Shown here in pieces: positions 12,640 to 25,799 of a stretch of DNA of 64,000 nt; position 1 is the stretch's first letter; every line of letters starts with the position of its first letter. The stretch covers positions 13,423,987 through 13,487,986 of the forward strand of contig CM036622.1 in NCBI GenBank assembly GCA_020746105.1. The letters run 5' to 3'. The DNA comes from Trogon surrucura. Its lineage: Eukaryota > Chordata > Aves > Trogoniformes > Trogonidae. A program made the translations under genes and the position numbers. Under the pieces are notes generated by a model. The model was not told where the DNA came from. It made no database searches and saw nothing but the letters and a program-made list of their open reading frames with translations.

Positions 12640-15600
12640 TGCAATGTATCCTCTCCCTACAGCAAGAAAATAACTCACTGCTAACTTGGTCATTAAACAG
12701 AAGTCTTTACAAACTCGTATGTACTGAATTTAACTGCTCATAAAAGTGGTTTTTAACTACAGAATTTAATCTTATTTATCTAGTTTGTATCAAAAACTAT
12801 TCTTTCACCTTCTCTTCAGATACGTAACTTCCAGTACTTAATTAGGAGGAGTGGTACATTACAGTTATTTTTATGTTTGTAATTTATGCATTATTAGTTT
12901 TAGGTCTGCTTTAAATATGTTTCACCACTCACTGGAATGAGACCACTGTAATATACGTTATCCTCCATATCAGCTATGCAACACGAATGAGGGAAGAGAA
13001 ATAGCTAAAAATTAGGATGCTCAAGAATTATGGATCCTGATGTTACCAGAGTAATTTAAAAATATGGACTAAAATTTTGCTTTGCAAATGGCCAACATGC
13101 AGCAAAACAGCAGACCTTACACTGTTATATTTAATGTATACACTTTTTTATTAGAAGCACAGTGTATTTCTGACAAATGTCTTACTGTAAATTATAAGCA
13201 TGTATGGTAAATCAGATTACATGTTAAAAAAAGTCTTTGAAATTCAGTGCCCGATTCATCTGTACGTTGTTCACAGCAATAGAAACATTTTTAACTACCT
13301 TTGATCATCTTTTTCTTGCTATCTAACTACTGTAGTGACTTTCCCTCCTCTTGGGCTAGTCAGCAAAATATTAAAGATTCAGAGAAACAAGGAACGCTTA
13401 AAATAATAAAACTGTTTTTTGAAACACGTAGTATTTGAAAAATGCTTCCAACATTTTTGCAGCAATCAAGAAAAATCATGTATGTGCTCATGTTGAAAGA
13501 TGCTCAGCATCAGCTGCTACAATACTACATGGTCACTTTAATCCCTAATTCTAGAAGTTCTCTTGGCAATGCTGCTCCTGCAAGACATACAGATTGCAGT
13601 AATAACACACTTCCGTGTCTCCCTACCATTTCAACTCAGCTAAGAGAAACTGTCCTGAGAAATGCCGACAATCTCCACTACTCATCGTTCCAGCTGGACT
13701 TGCAAAAGGCATCGTATCTGGGCACAGAGCCTTCCTTGCTTACAATACACCTGATGAAGAAGTGCTCTGCAATATCTCCAGAGTAATACTAATTACTGTA
13801 AGGCATTCCTGCATATATTTCACATAATTCAATGAATTTCCTAGTCTGCTGCTTCTCAGCCCTACATGTACATGGGCTAAGTCTCAGGAACTCTGAAAAC
13901 TTCAGGATGAAACTGTTCCTCACAACCCTTTTCCTTGGACACTAAGGAACTTTCCACAGTAACAACAATGTTCCTCTATATTCCCCTTCCGGATAACTCC
14001 CACACTACAGCATCAGCTTCCACAGCAAATGATTTCAAACAACGAGTTTCATCGCTTTCCATATCACTTATTCGTGCCTCCTCCCCCTACCATACATGTA
14101 CACATACATACACGCACACAGAAGAAACCCCAGGATACTGCAGCACAGATATTACTACTCCGATGAAGAAAGATGAGAAAATAAAAATATTAAAAAAATT
14201 AAATGGAAGAATGTTTGGCAAAAAGCTTCTTTTAAGATACAATACAGGAACAGAAGCTCACATATTAGCTCCTCAAGCAGTACTGCTGACATTCTCCACA
14301 TATCTTTGGGATTCAGACTCCCACTGAGATCTCTTACATGAGGTTGTATCGCACTCGTCAGCTTTCACAGGGACCATTACCGTGTCTTACCACCCCTCAG
14401 GAATCACCACTCTTAGCTCTTTGCAAGTGTCAACTAGTATTGAACATTTCAGAGTATCTTTTCAGCAACACAGACTACAGTATCACCTTTTTCAACAGGA
14501 ATCAAAAGCAGCATTCATCTCCAGGGCATACAATAGGTACTACAACCTAAAGCTGTGGAATGATATCCACTCTCCTACACATCTTGTCAACCAGAGTAGG
14601 GTTTTCTATGACAAGATTTTATTTTTTTTTTTTTTGGTACACCAGGCAGTGATCTCTCAAAAGCCAATCAGAAATCATGAAACAAATTGACAACAAAAGC
14701 TAAGTTATAGCCAAAAGCCTCACTGCCTTCTGTTTCAAACACAAGGAGCATTCCTTCAATTCGGCATAATGTAGCACTGACAGATGGAAGCACATACCTA
14801 CAAGAATCATACCCTTCCCAGAAAAGTGAATGAGGCAACTGCCCTATAAAAAAATGCTACTCATATTAATAAATATCAATAAATAAGGACATATTATTAA
14901 AACTAAGCATACTAATAAATATTGCCAGGGTGGAAATTACCTTGAGATTTACTAAAGAGGGTAGGATGAAAATCTGTAGAAAAGAACTGTGTGAAATACA
15001 ATGCTTCCTGTATTCCAAACAATATTATCTTTACTACTACAATTGAATTTGTGGAAATGAAGCATTCACACATATATATATATATACACACATATATATA
15101 TGTATGTATGTGTCTATATACATATACCTTTTTTCAAATCAGAGACACAACACTTTTTTTCTTCTCAGAGTGTTTAAAGTACCAGGGGTCATACTGTCAT
15201 TTAAAAATGAGAAAACTCTGAAATACACATCACCTGGGAGAAGCTACTCTGGATATCAGGATGTATGGATCTTTTTGCAGTTTGTTGGAAATACTGAAAG
15301 AAAGAAAAGTGCTGACTGAAATATTCTCTAGCTTTTCAGCTACTCAAAGAGTCATAAATTGAATTAATAAAAGTTTTCACGGAACAAAAAGTTCCATGTT
15401 TTGTTCATACTCTAATTTACAATAAAGATATGATTATAGAAATGTTTGAAAGCAAAAATACCTTAATAGCATTACTTCTCACATCTTTGGACTCCATCTA
15501 CAGGTCTCACATTTCATCCTGTATCTTACAAAAGCTCTCTGATCCCACATTTCTAAACAGAAAAGGAATAACGCAGAGGAAGCTGAATGCAAACTTCTGC

Positions 15601-18600
15601 ATCAGTAATGAGCCAAATGTCTCACCACAGATCTAGAACCAGAAGGCCCCAACGAACTTGGATGCCCAATTCTAACAATACCTGGACAGTAACAAAGACA
15701 GAACAAAATCAACAGGACTGCTAGGGCCCACAGGGTTAATATAAAGTATTTAATGTATAAACAAAGTGATATGCCATAATTTTTTTTTTATTTATTAGTT
15801 ATTGATGGTTAAACAGAAGCAGAGATCCTTGGAGAGTCTGGTTCTTATTGTGCAAGTTTGTGGTTTTCAAAAACAAAGCAGATGCTCCCTACAAATTTCT
15901 TTCAGAATTCTTTCTTGAATCTGGAAGGAAGGTCACCATTTGAAGGAAAAACAGGGAATGTCACCTGAATGAACCACTGCTTCCTGGAAGGAACTTCACT
16001 ATGATCTCTGGCAAACGAAAATTTCAGTAGTTCTAACTTATGTTGATGTAAAATCAAGGGGGTTCATAATACTTGTAGAAACACACTTAAATTGCATAGA
16101 TCCACCCTTAAACTAAAAGTCTGACTGAATGTGGATGTATTGCTCCATCCCACCATCACAAAATTAATGGATGGACACCATCCTGAGCTGGAATTATGAT
16201 TTTACTGTTACTGTTTTACTGAAGTCAACAACAGTAAGAGCACCAAGGTACTACGACCAAAGGTTTATTTCAGTTTCAATTGACTATGGAGAAGAACTTG
16301 GACTGAAGCTAGAACCCGTGCCAGGGCCCAGCTGAGTTATCTCCCTAAAAAGACCAAGGCAGAAACGCAAGGAGGAATTCTAACAGGTCTGGGCTCAGAG
16401 GTTAAGGTTGCTCTTGTTCCACTAGAAAGTAACAGTAAAAGAAATATCTTCCAGGGGAATGGAATCATCTGTGCATGCTGCAATATGGAAATGACTTCTC
16501 AAAGAGATGATAGGGAAATTAAAGACAGCCTGCTACAATAATATACAAACTAGCAAAGAAAAGGCAACAATATCTCAGAGAAAAAACGGTGGTTCAAACC
16601 ATGCTTAGAAGTCATCCTTACTGTGGGTTTAATACTGAATATCAAAGTTTCCAAAATAGTTTTTTTCCTGAAAATCCAAGATACACAGCTGGAAGAATTT
16701 TGCTCTTTTTTTGTTATTTCACTTCCTTTTCTCTCCATGCAATCTGACTTTTGCAATGTGAACAAATACATGTGCAGTGAAGGATTAACACGTTGATTTC
16801 TTTTTTTCCCTGTTTAAATAATTCTGTGTAGGCAACACAATTTATTGGTATAAAGTAGGATTTATGGTAATATATTTCCTCTTCAAGACATAAATAAGAT
16901 TTCTTAATAGTTTTCTGTAATTCATTTTCATATAGTACCACATTCTCATACATTTACTAGCATAATGCATCTGCTAGAATAGCAATTGCATACCCTGAAC
17001 ACTATTTTAAAAACTCTTCAGTACTAACAATCTGCTAGAAATATTGTTATCCCACTTCTTCCACAATTCATTGTCTACTTCTTGCAGCCTTTTATCTTCG
17101 TACTGTATATGCTGGATTTTACAAAAATTAAACCAACCTACAAAACATAAACGTACAAAGTTTCAAAGAATATGAAAGCCACCAAGCTAGAAAAGTAGAT
17201 TGTTATACTGAAATAATTATCTGAAAATTTACAGAAGGCTACAGGTCTTTATTTTTCAACATTTCCCACTACTGCATGTTGTATTGCCTTCATTTTCTGA
17301 GAAGTTAACTTTCAGTCTCTGGTGGTGATAATTAGAATACAAACTGCACATATGTCTGGTTTTTTAACGTGGACAGAAATTATGTAATTATTCAAATTAT
17401 ATCAGAATTTATATTCAGAAAATTGGTTGTCAGTCATAAGTGTCTTCTTTACAAAATGACAAAACGACTACACTAAGAGCAGATGAATTGTAGCATGAAT
17501 ATCTACTCACAAAATTCTCTCACCAGTTAACACATTCTCAACATTTTAGCTGTGTTTACTGGACCACCTTCTATTACCAAGTTCTTTTTTCCACTGCAGA
17601 GGAGCCAGGAGAACCAAGAGACCACAGTGAAGAATGGGATACATCAGAGAATGAAAGACTTGACTGCAACTATATTTTAAAATTTCAGCTGTCTAGTACA
17701 ATAACAATAAGCAGAAAAAAATGTTTTTCCATGTATTTAATGCCAGTTACCTGAAATACATTCTGTGAGTCTTCAGATTCCAACTATACTGTTGGCAGTG
17801 CCTTCTTCAGGAACTTTCAGGCAAGTACACAAATGCAGGCAGAGTTCAGAGGGCCTATCTAAACTAGAAGCTATTTCTCTAGTGCTATCCATGTAGGAGT
17901 TGCATAAATGTTCCAAAATACAGAAACAGACATACACATACATATGCACGTATAAAAGTTATTGTCAGTGTATAAGTTACTACTATCCTGAGACTGAAAT
18001 AATTTATGTAACATCTGTTTTCATATTTTTTCTAATTTTTTCTAATTAACATGCATATTTAACGCATAAATGCTCAGACCACCTATTTTTCTGCTGATTT
18101 TGTCCCTTTTCTAAGTCACGTGTTCCTGTGGGGTGCTCAGCATAGTTGAAGCATTAAATTTGGTTGGAGGAACAGTGGGTGAATAGTAAACAAAATTTTT
18201 CAGACTATGTAAAAAGCAGGAACTACGTGAAGAAAATTTTAAAAATTGCTACAATGGGTTCTAATATAAAAATAAAGGGACATTCCAAAGAAATACAGTT
18301 TTCTGTTCATGCATCACAAATGGAACAGGAGTGACCCCCCACCCTTGCCCAAGAGATTAAGTCAAGAGTTTAGCCTTTAAACTTTCAGCATCTCTACTTT
18401 CAGCTTGTACATAAAAGCAGGCAGTAAAACTCTGAGCTGATGCAAATCAAATTTTACTGATGTAAGATGCCACAGTTGTGGTGTTTTCATTTCTCATTGC
18501 TATTGCTTAAAATATTCACTTAATGCTACAAAGCACTGAATGTCAACTATATCAGAAACAGATCTAAAAACAGAGTAAATGTTGTTATCACATTGTCTTC

Positions 18601-19600
18601 TTCACCCAATATCAAATTGCTAAAGTTAGGCTAAAAATCTAAAACATTGAGGAGAAAGTAAAGTCATGGAAGCAGAAAGAATTTATCCTCTTACATCTAC
18701 AGAACTAGGGGGAAAATAGCATGTGTTTATACAATCGAGACCTTCCTTAGTAGGCCTTAGAATTGTGATTATGTTTTAGTCCATCTTTCTCCTGCCATGT
18801 TGTTGCTACAAATCTAAACCAAAGAGCAATAAAAGCATATGCCACCCTCTTCTGTATATGTTCTACATAAACACTGGTTTTGCTGTACATCATCTCCACT
18901 AGTATGAGTTTAAAATCCATAATGCAATTCAAAACAGAAGGTTACAGTTCTTGTACCTGTCAGACCATTTCTGTTTTGCTACTCATGGCAGAAGTCTACC
19001 CATCCTTACAGACTGCACGGCCTCCCTGTCCAAGCCTGTACAGACCCATTTGTCTCCTCTTGGGTCAAAGTCTCTCATGTCTAACTTTCAGATATTCCTG
19101 AGCTCATCCCATTTTTGCTACTATGAGGAGAGAGACACACTCCTCATTTGCCAGCTCACCAGCAAGCAGAAGTCATGATCAATGCCTATCATTGTGAGCT
19201 CCGTCTTCTCTCCCTACAGATTTCACAAGATGCAAAAGTCAGAAAGACAATCACCTTCCCCGTACAGTCACACGGACTGGCAGGTGATCCAACCAGGAGC
19301 CCTGAAAGGCAATGCACCTCCCACCTTTAAGCAAGAGTTCTGTAACTGACATGAATGACATGTCAGCTAAACGCAGGAACCATCTTTCTTCACTTTAGCC
19401 CCTCTGCAACCTCAGACACGTGCATATTTTAAACCAATAACCTTCACAATTGAGTTCAAAGAGAACAATCTGTCTATATGGTCCCCAAATCAGCAGTTGG
19501 ACACGTTAAATTTCTTTTGAACCCTCTTAAAAATATTCAACATTGAGAAACTGGAATCCTCTCAGAATATAAGAATATTAGGAATGTGAACTGTCCATTC
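12640..19600. other. AT-rich noncoding stretch, no gene seen
   Basis: Contains the dinucleotide repeat at 15068-15127 and a T-run at 14622-14635. Frames of 100-130 codons near 13.4-14.7 kb on plus show no domain and no splice support, so I treat them as chance. A minus-strand 33-bp block near 14950 has a good acceptor and a weak donor, but it is too short to judge. Confidence 0.55.
15068..15127. repeat. TA/CA/TG dinucleotide-type microsatellite
   Basis: Alternating runs of (TA), (CA) and (TATG) spanning about 60 bp. An open frame through it encodes only tyrosine/isoleucine-rich repeats and is not a gene. Confidence 0.9.
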
Positions 19601-19604
19601 ATAC

Positions 19605-19760
19605 CTGAATGACAATTTGCCACATTTAAAAGTGCAACTGATGAAATATATGAATACTGCAACCTCATGACTACAGTTATTACAGTTGGGGTGGACTTCA
19701 TTGAAATTGAAACCTGTGTCTTTGACAGTATTTACATGGAGGAGATTAGCAGCATACATG
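19605..19760 (-). other. Weak exon-like block on minus strand
   Basis: On the minus strand a T-rich acceptor ending in CTTACAG precedes position 19760, and CATTCAG|GTATGA follows position 19605. The 156-bp block is open in one frame that also continues upstream into a 102-codon frame. No recognisable domain is seen and no neighbour establishes a phase. AT-rich composition makes chance likely. Confidence 0.15.
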
Positions 19761-19888
19761 CTGTAAGCAAAGCAAACACTTAATACAGTGAAAATCTCTG
19801 CAATACTCATATTCTTCAGCATTCTGCTGATATCCTCCAAAGTGAAGCATTCTGAAGCTTTTCTAAGCATCTTTCTTTAACTGTGCAT

Positions 19889-19931
19889 GTTTTTTAACAC
19901 AAAGAATGAGTGTTTTTCAACACAAAGAATG
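19889..19931. repeat. Short tandem duplication, about 22-bp unit
   Basis: Two near-identical copies of a unit containing AACACAAAGAATG (19889-19909 and 19912-19931) lie side by side. This is probably replication slippage. Confidence 0.75.
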
Positions 19932-20875
19932 TTACCAGCTTGAATCCTTACAAACGTAGACTTGTAAGAAGTGCAAATTGGGTTTTATTAACACATCAGA
20001 ACTAAACATTGATCTTCACAATCTTGCCCCGGCTACAAACTCCTCTTGCAGCTCGCCAGATAGCTTCTTTCACAACAGTGCTAGAGAAGCCCGTTGATAG
20101 CTTCCTCACCAACCCCAAAGCCCTTGTCCTCCCTTTCCAATCCTGCCCCCTCACTTTGGAGCCCAACCTGACTTCTTCCTCAGAACAGAGAGCATCCCAC
20201 TACCTTTGCTTGCCTGAACTGGACACAGTTTTGCAGGGCTTCATGAACCAGCACCTTGTAGCATCACTGCAAATTCCACTGGTCTGCATTTGAACTGCAA
20301 GGTATAGGAAAAGGTTTTCAGTGAAGACTTTCTCAGATGCCACACAAGTATCATCACATCCCTGCAACTCTTTTTTTATGTTGTAAGTCAATACTTTCAC
20401 TTTAAATTAATGAGGCATCATTATGGTCACTATCAATGAAACAATCAAAACAAAGTCTGCAGCACTGAAGTTTTTCCTCAGTAGCTAGACAAGAGAGGGA
20501 AACTTCTGTTATGCAGAATGGCTTCCTCTTGAGTGTAATTTTTGCAGGGAAAAAAACAAGAGGGAAAGATGGCACGATAGGACATGGCTTAACATTGACT
20601 TAGAGGAATTTCTAACAACTTCCATTTAAGTTATACTTGAGATTCTGTATCAAAAACCCCACGTCTTTAGCGCTCATTTTTTACATTTTACCAATAAATT
20701 CTGAACCAAAACTTCATTAGTTTTGAAAAGATCTGTTATCTTATTAATATGCATACTAAATAAGAAGGTGTAGTGAAGACAGCTTCCTAGAAACCTGACT
20801 TTTCCCTTTACCAATTCTAGCATCCCAGAGACATGTATTCACAAGAAGTGAAAATCCAAGTATTTCAAAATAATT
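19932..20875. other. Noncoding stretch, no gene seen
   Basis: A plus-strand frame of about 94 codons at 20009-20293 is slightly GC-richer than its surroundings but has no domain, no repeat match I recognise and no splice pair. Confidence 0.55.
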
Positions 20876-20948
20876 CAGAGGGGTTAGACTAGATGATCTC
20901 GAGAGGTCCCTTCCAATCCCTAACATTCTATGATTCTGTGATTCTATG
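20876..20948 (+). mobile_element. CR1 LINE, short 3'-end fragment
   Basis: Only the last 70 or so bases of a CR1 element remain. They include the conserved 'gactagatgatct' block, 'ggtcccttccaa' and the terminal octamer-type repeats 'attctatg-attctgtg-attctatg'. Such extreme 5' truncation is typical of CR1, whose reverse transcription starts in these 3' repeats. The wording of the tail differs from the 32.3-kb copy, so it is probably a different subfamily. Confidence 0.9.
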
Positions 20949-23900
20949 TTGTTAATGAAAGAGAATGGGGTTCACATGAAGTCCTAAAATGTGTGGCTGC
21001 AGTATAACATCTTTTGTACATAATTTTGTTTATCAGCACTTCTCACCTTTATTGAGCTCTCCGCAGCACAGAACAGCAATCTGACTACCACATCCCATAG
21101 GTAAAAGCACTGTGATACCCCTTGTGTAAACTAATATAGCTACATTTCAGAAACACAATTTTCATCGACAGGGAATCAAGTCTAAACTAACAATTTATAT
21201 CTTATTAAGAAATTTCCGTCTATGAATTTGACTCAATTTTCTCTGTCAGTTACATTTATAACCCTCAGGTTAGATATTTGAGGATAACTGCACATTAACA
21301 AAGGGCTGAGAAACCTTTGGTTTTGCTGGTGCTAGCACTATCTGAAAGCTCAACAAACCGTTGCATTCATTTGCCTAGTAAAGAATGCCTTTGCAACCAG
21401 CTGAAAAAGATCGTTAAAACTGTCAAAGAAGATTTTTTTCTACAGAAAAAAAAGGTTACATGCTGTCCTGGTTTGAGCTAAACAGAACCCTGGACACATG
21501 CTCCCAACCTGTAGGACCAATCTACAACATATTTTGAGCATGTGCACATATAAAACATCTAAGTTTCCAAAACAGATCTACTGCATGAATGAACATCAAG
21601 ACTCAATGATATCAGGTTAGAAGGCACCAGGCTACCTTGATTATATCCCGTACATTAAAAAAGAGGTCCTCATGCAATTCTCTTACCACCTCTTCATCCA
21701 AAGATTTAAACTGCGTAGCACCAATTACAGAAAAAAAGTACCACATCTTTCAAAGCCACATATCATATTTCATCAAGACTTGATTCAACGTTTGGTCACT
21801 GTGCAATTGGTATATATTAGCTTTGCAAATGGCTATGTGAAAACCATGCATTTAATAATAAATGCATGATTGCTTGGTCAGGGAATCAAAGGGATTCACC
21901 AGTGTGAAGATAGGAGAACCTGCTTTGATAAGCTTTGTATGTTTCCAGCTCTTAAAAGTGTGGTTAGCATCTGTTTATCTTATCAAGTGTCTGAAGCAGT
22001 CTTAGATGTACAAATAAAAAGGAGCCCTGAGCAAAACATTTACTCTTCAACTATAGACTTTTGAAACCTCTGATAAAGGTACTAAGATCAACAGAGGAAA
22101 AACCACTTTGCTCTCTTTAATGACTGTCTTCATCCTTTCTCGCCTTCTCTCTATGTTCACCTAAACTTCTTTGAGACTTGCAAGGAAAAGTGCCAACATA
22201 TTCGGCCTCCTGATTCTCAGACACTTAAAGGACTGTTTATACAGCCTTGAACATCTTTATTTCCTAGGAGCTCATCTCTCCCTGCTGTGGACATTAAGCT
22301 GGCCATAAGCATCATAACCTTCCCGGCGACTCCGAATCCTCCATCACAGCTCAGTCAGGCTGGAGACTTTTCCGCCTTCCTCAGAAAACCAGAATCCCAC
22401 TTGATAGAAGACACGTAAAACTCATTTTCTCAGGCAACCAGTGGATGAAAACCTACAACAGGAGACCTACTCCTTCCAAAAATGAGAACAGAAACAGATT
22501 ACAAAAAAACCTTATCTGAGAAAGATAGGGAATAGGACTCTGTAGGTTTGAATGCTCAGGTCCTTTCAGTTGTGAGCAGTAGGAGAAGGATCATAGACTT
22601 GACCCTGGTAGCAAGGCTGAGGAGGAAGAGAAAGTTACGTGCACTGTGTGATGCCATATTCATACAGGAAGGATGACCTGCTCTGAGCATACTGCTGTCG
22701 GGTAGTTGATGGATTAACTACTTATTATTGTGAGAACTTTTGTTTTTCCAACTTCCACTTGTCAAAATTAATTAACGGAAAATAATTAATTAATGCTCCT
22801 GATACACTAAACGTCTCCAACCTTAACTAACTTGACAGAAATTTGTTTTCTACCTGCCGTATTTTCAAAGCACATCAAGAAAGAATAAAACCTTTGAATA
22901 TACGAGGGAACGATCTCTTCCAGTGCCAGATTTTAAGTAAAAATTGATTAATAAGGCCATCTCAAACATAACCCCAAGTAAAAATGGATGAATGTGGCCA
23001 TATTGATCATAGCACCATGCAGGAAAAAAATAAAACTGTTGGTTTCTTCAAAACCCCCGAAAGATCTATCAAAATATGGTCACATTCTGACAAATTCTGA
23101 CAAAAGAATGACAATACCAGCAGTTGGAAAGCCAAACACACTCTATCAAGCTGTGTGCACCATCATCTCTTTAAAGGGATACTGTTCAGACCCTTGTTTA
23201 CTATCACGCCTGCCTTTGACCTCTACAACATGATAGAAATACTTTTGCTCTTTTCCTGTCTCCACCACTGACATAATATGAGATATATTTCCTTCTCTGC
23301 ATTCTGTCCCGTTCTGATAAATACTCCACGCTGTGACAGGGTCACTAATTCAGGCCATCCTCTTGGGTGAGCCAACTTAAGGATGTTTATATTGAGAAAC
23401 TGCACTGGTAAGGTGCAGGTCCCTGAAAAGCATATACAAAACTAGCATCCTTACAATGATTTACTGAAAGCAGCAGATCGTTTTAATAAAACCATCCCAA
23501 AACATAAAACTGATTGAACCAACTGCTGTGCAGGGCATACATAACAGCTGATCAAAATCACTCAAGATTTTTATTCCTATAGAATATCTCCAGAGCTTCT
23601 AGAGTCTTTTCTACTTTATTACTTCATTTCCGACACACAACTCATATGAAAGCACAAAAGTTAAGGCTGACTGATATTTGCTCTGATATTTTAAACCAGA
23701 AATTTAGGTACACTCAAATCATCTCACACATGAAAAACCAAAATAAAAGTGAAATATATTATCACCAGCAGTTTTCATAATGTAACAACTATTATCTTCC
23801 CAATTATCACTCTTTAAATGATATAGCGTGCCTTGATTATTTGTATTCCAGAGAAACTCCACAATGCACCATACAGATTACTCTAAAGGGCACAACATTT

Positions 23901-25690
23901 CTTCAGTTTCAAAAATCTTTAATGCATAGATTTGCAATAGCATTTCAATATAAGAAGAAACACTTTGCTTTAAAAAAGGCAGCAAAAGGTGATTTTTTTT
24001 TCCAAACTGCAAAGATATCATTGCTAACTTTACCTTCCTTACACAAAATATCACCAATAAAAGTTTATCTATTTTGTTGAGCATAACAAAAAGTTCACCT
24101 TTTCAGAGTGTGCTACACGAAGCTTTGCTTGCCTTTTATATAGTAAAGTAATTTTATAGTATTGTGTCACAATGAAGGACAAAGATAAGCCAACTGTTTA
24201 GATTCCTCTCCTTTATGTTGTGGCTTTGATCACTAACAATGCTGCGTGAACAGCCAACAGAAGGCTGACATTTCATAAAATATGCAGTGATAAAAACTAA
24301 TACTGTAGCATCTGGGAGCGATATATAAAATGCAGAAATACACCTAATAACTGTGATCTTAAATTACAAGTTACTAAAAGCTAAATAAGCCACATACCTA
24401 AAAGAAAAAGAAAGATTAAGACAGGATTTTTGTGATTCTACTCCTAAAAACAAATTTAAAAAAAATTAATTGAAGATATGCTATCTTTTATTCTTAACAA
24501 TTCCTCTGGTTCCCTTGGATCTTAAAAGCAGTCTTGTAGAAGAGTGCTTTTTTGCTGTATTATTAGGTATCAGCGAAAGCTAAACACATTATAAGCCTTC
24601 TTTGTGCTGTATTAATGCTCTAATGCTTTGTGAAGTTCCCTTTATTGTCTCTTTTAAAATATCAATCACACAAAATACATATAAAATCTGGTGACTGACT
24701 CTTCAGTGTTATGGGAAAAGCTGAAGCTCTGTGATGACCAAAATAAGTAAAAATCCTTCCAATAAGCTGCATAAATTAAGTAAATCTCAGAGTACAAATT
24801 ACATTATTTTATTTATCTTTTACTTTAAGAACATTAAGAAGATACAAGACAGGCCACATAAAATGGAGGATTACATCCTAGAAAGAGCTGAATCCCTAAA
24901 GAACTTACAAGTCATAGTAAATAACCAACTGCTTTTTTTTGCTCTAAGTATGTTGCTGTAGCTAAGAAGCTAAAAACAATCCCTGGGTGCATTACAGGGA
25001 AATATATGGTAGCACTAAGGACCTGAAATTATCTGCACATATGGCATCACTGGAATGCCATAACCAGGCCTGGTATCTTTAATTTAAAAGAAAGTTGAAA
25101 TTAAAAGGGCCCAAGAAGAATTAAAATCAGGAAAACCTTGTTATTATGTGTGGGGTAGAGTGAGATAAAAGATCAGTAGATTTAGTCTATTTATGATAAG
25201 ATTAGAGGTGACTTGACTGAGACCTACAATTTACTACATGTGGTAAAGATGTAACAGTCAATAACTCTCCACTTAAGCAAGAGAAAAGGATCGTAAGACA
25301 TAATTATTGAAAAACAAAATCAGACAAATTCAGTCTAGAAATACAACATCTTAATTATTACCACAGGTTAGCTAGCAACATAATGCATCTCCTTTTGTAT
25401 CTTAAATATCAAGCTAAAGAAACAATTTTGATTTTAAAAATAATAATTAAATCTTCACCTTGTATTATGTCAAAGATGGAATGGCTAAATAATGAAAATG
25501 ATCTCTCCTCCAGTGAAAGCAGTTTAATATTAAAGAAACTACAATATGCAACTTCAAATGACTTTTTCACAGACCAACTCTGTTCTCCTTTATGATTCCC
25601 CAGGTCATACTTTTCTCCAATTATTCAATATGAAAAAAATATTTAATGTAAAATAAAAATAATTTTTTGAAAGGGTGCAATTGTATTACC
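20949..25690. other. AT-rich noncoding stretch, no gene seen
   Basis: At about 21474 'tgtcctggtttgagctaaac' resembles the start of several avian ERV-type LTRs, but no LTR end or internal region follows. A 10-bp tandem duplicate (attctgacaa) lies at 23084-23103 and a cluster of ATTAATTAA homeodomain-like motifs at 22767-22795. No gene is visible. If the block at 25696-25799 is a terminal exon, its 3' UTR would begin at the right edge of this stretch. Confidence 0.55.
25642..25647 (-). promoter_or_regulatory. Possible poly(A) signal, ATTAAA variant
   Basis: It reads ATTAAA on the minus strand, about 50 bases past the putative TAA stop at 25696-25698, followed by a T-rich stretch. The canonical AATAAA nearest in this direction is at 24808-24813. 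It has meaning only if the exon at 25696-25799 is real. Confidence 0.2.
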
Positions 25691-25695
25691 TATCT

Positions 25696-25799
25696 TTACA
25701 AGAACACATCATAGAGAAACAAAGAAAGAGTGACCTCTGTGGTGCCATAGGTTAATGAACCACTGGTCATCCACAGGTCCATGTAACAGTAATATGAAC
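25696..25799 (-). CDS. Candidate terminal coding exon, unknown protein
   Basis: On the minus strand a strong acceptor (TTTAATTGTTTCAG) ends at 25800. The exon begins with GT, which completes a codon left at phase 1 by the 35579-35733 exon (T|GT, cysteine). It then runs 33 codons to a TAA at 25696-25698. The peptide begins SYYCYMDLW and ends LYDVF-L, and is rich in aromatic and hydrophobic residues. The phase match, the strong acceptor and a nearby ATTAAA support it. Against it are its short length, the missing family match and a roughly 9.8-kb gap in which another exon may have been missed. The frame stays open upstream of the acceptor, so it could also be a chance frame. Confidence 0.3.

Noticed and set aside
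13935-14327. 130-codon plus-strand frame
   Set aside because: Low-complexity content (CTHTYTHT run from a CA/TA-rich patch) and no splice support.
14934-14990. 33-bp minus-strand microexon (acceptor TTCTTTTCTACAG, donor CTCAAG|GTAATT)
   Set aside because: Open in frame, but far from any neighbouring exon and too short to separate from chance.
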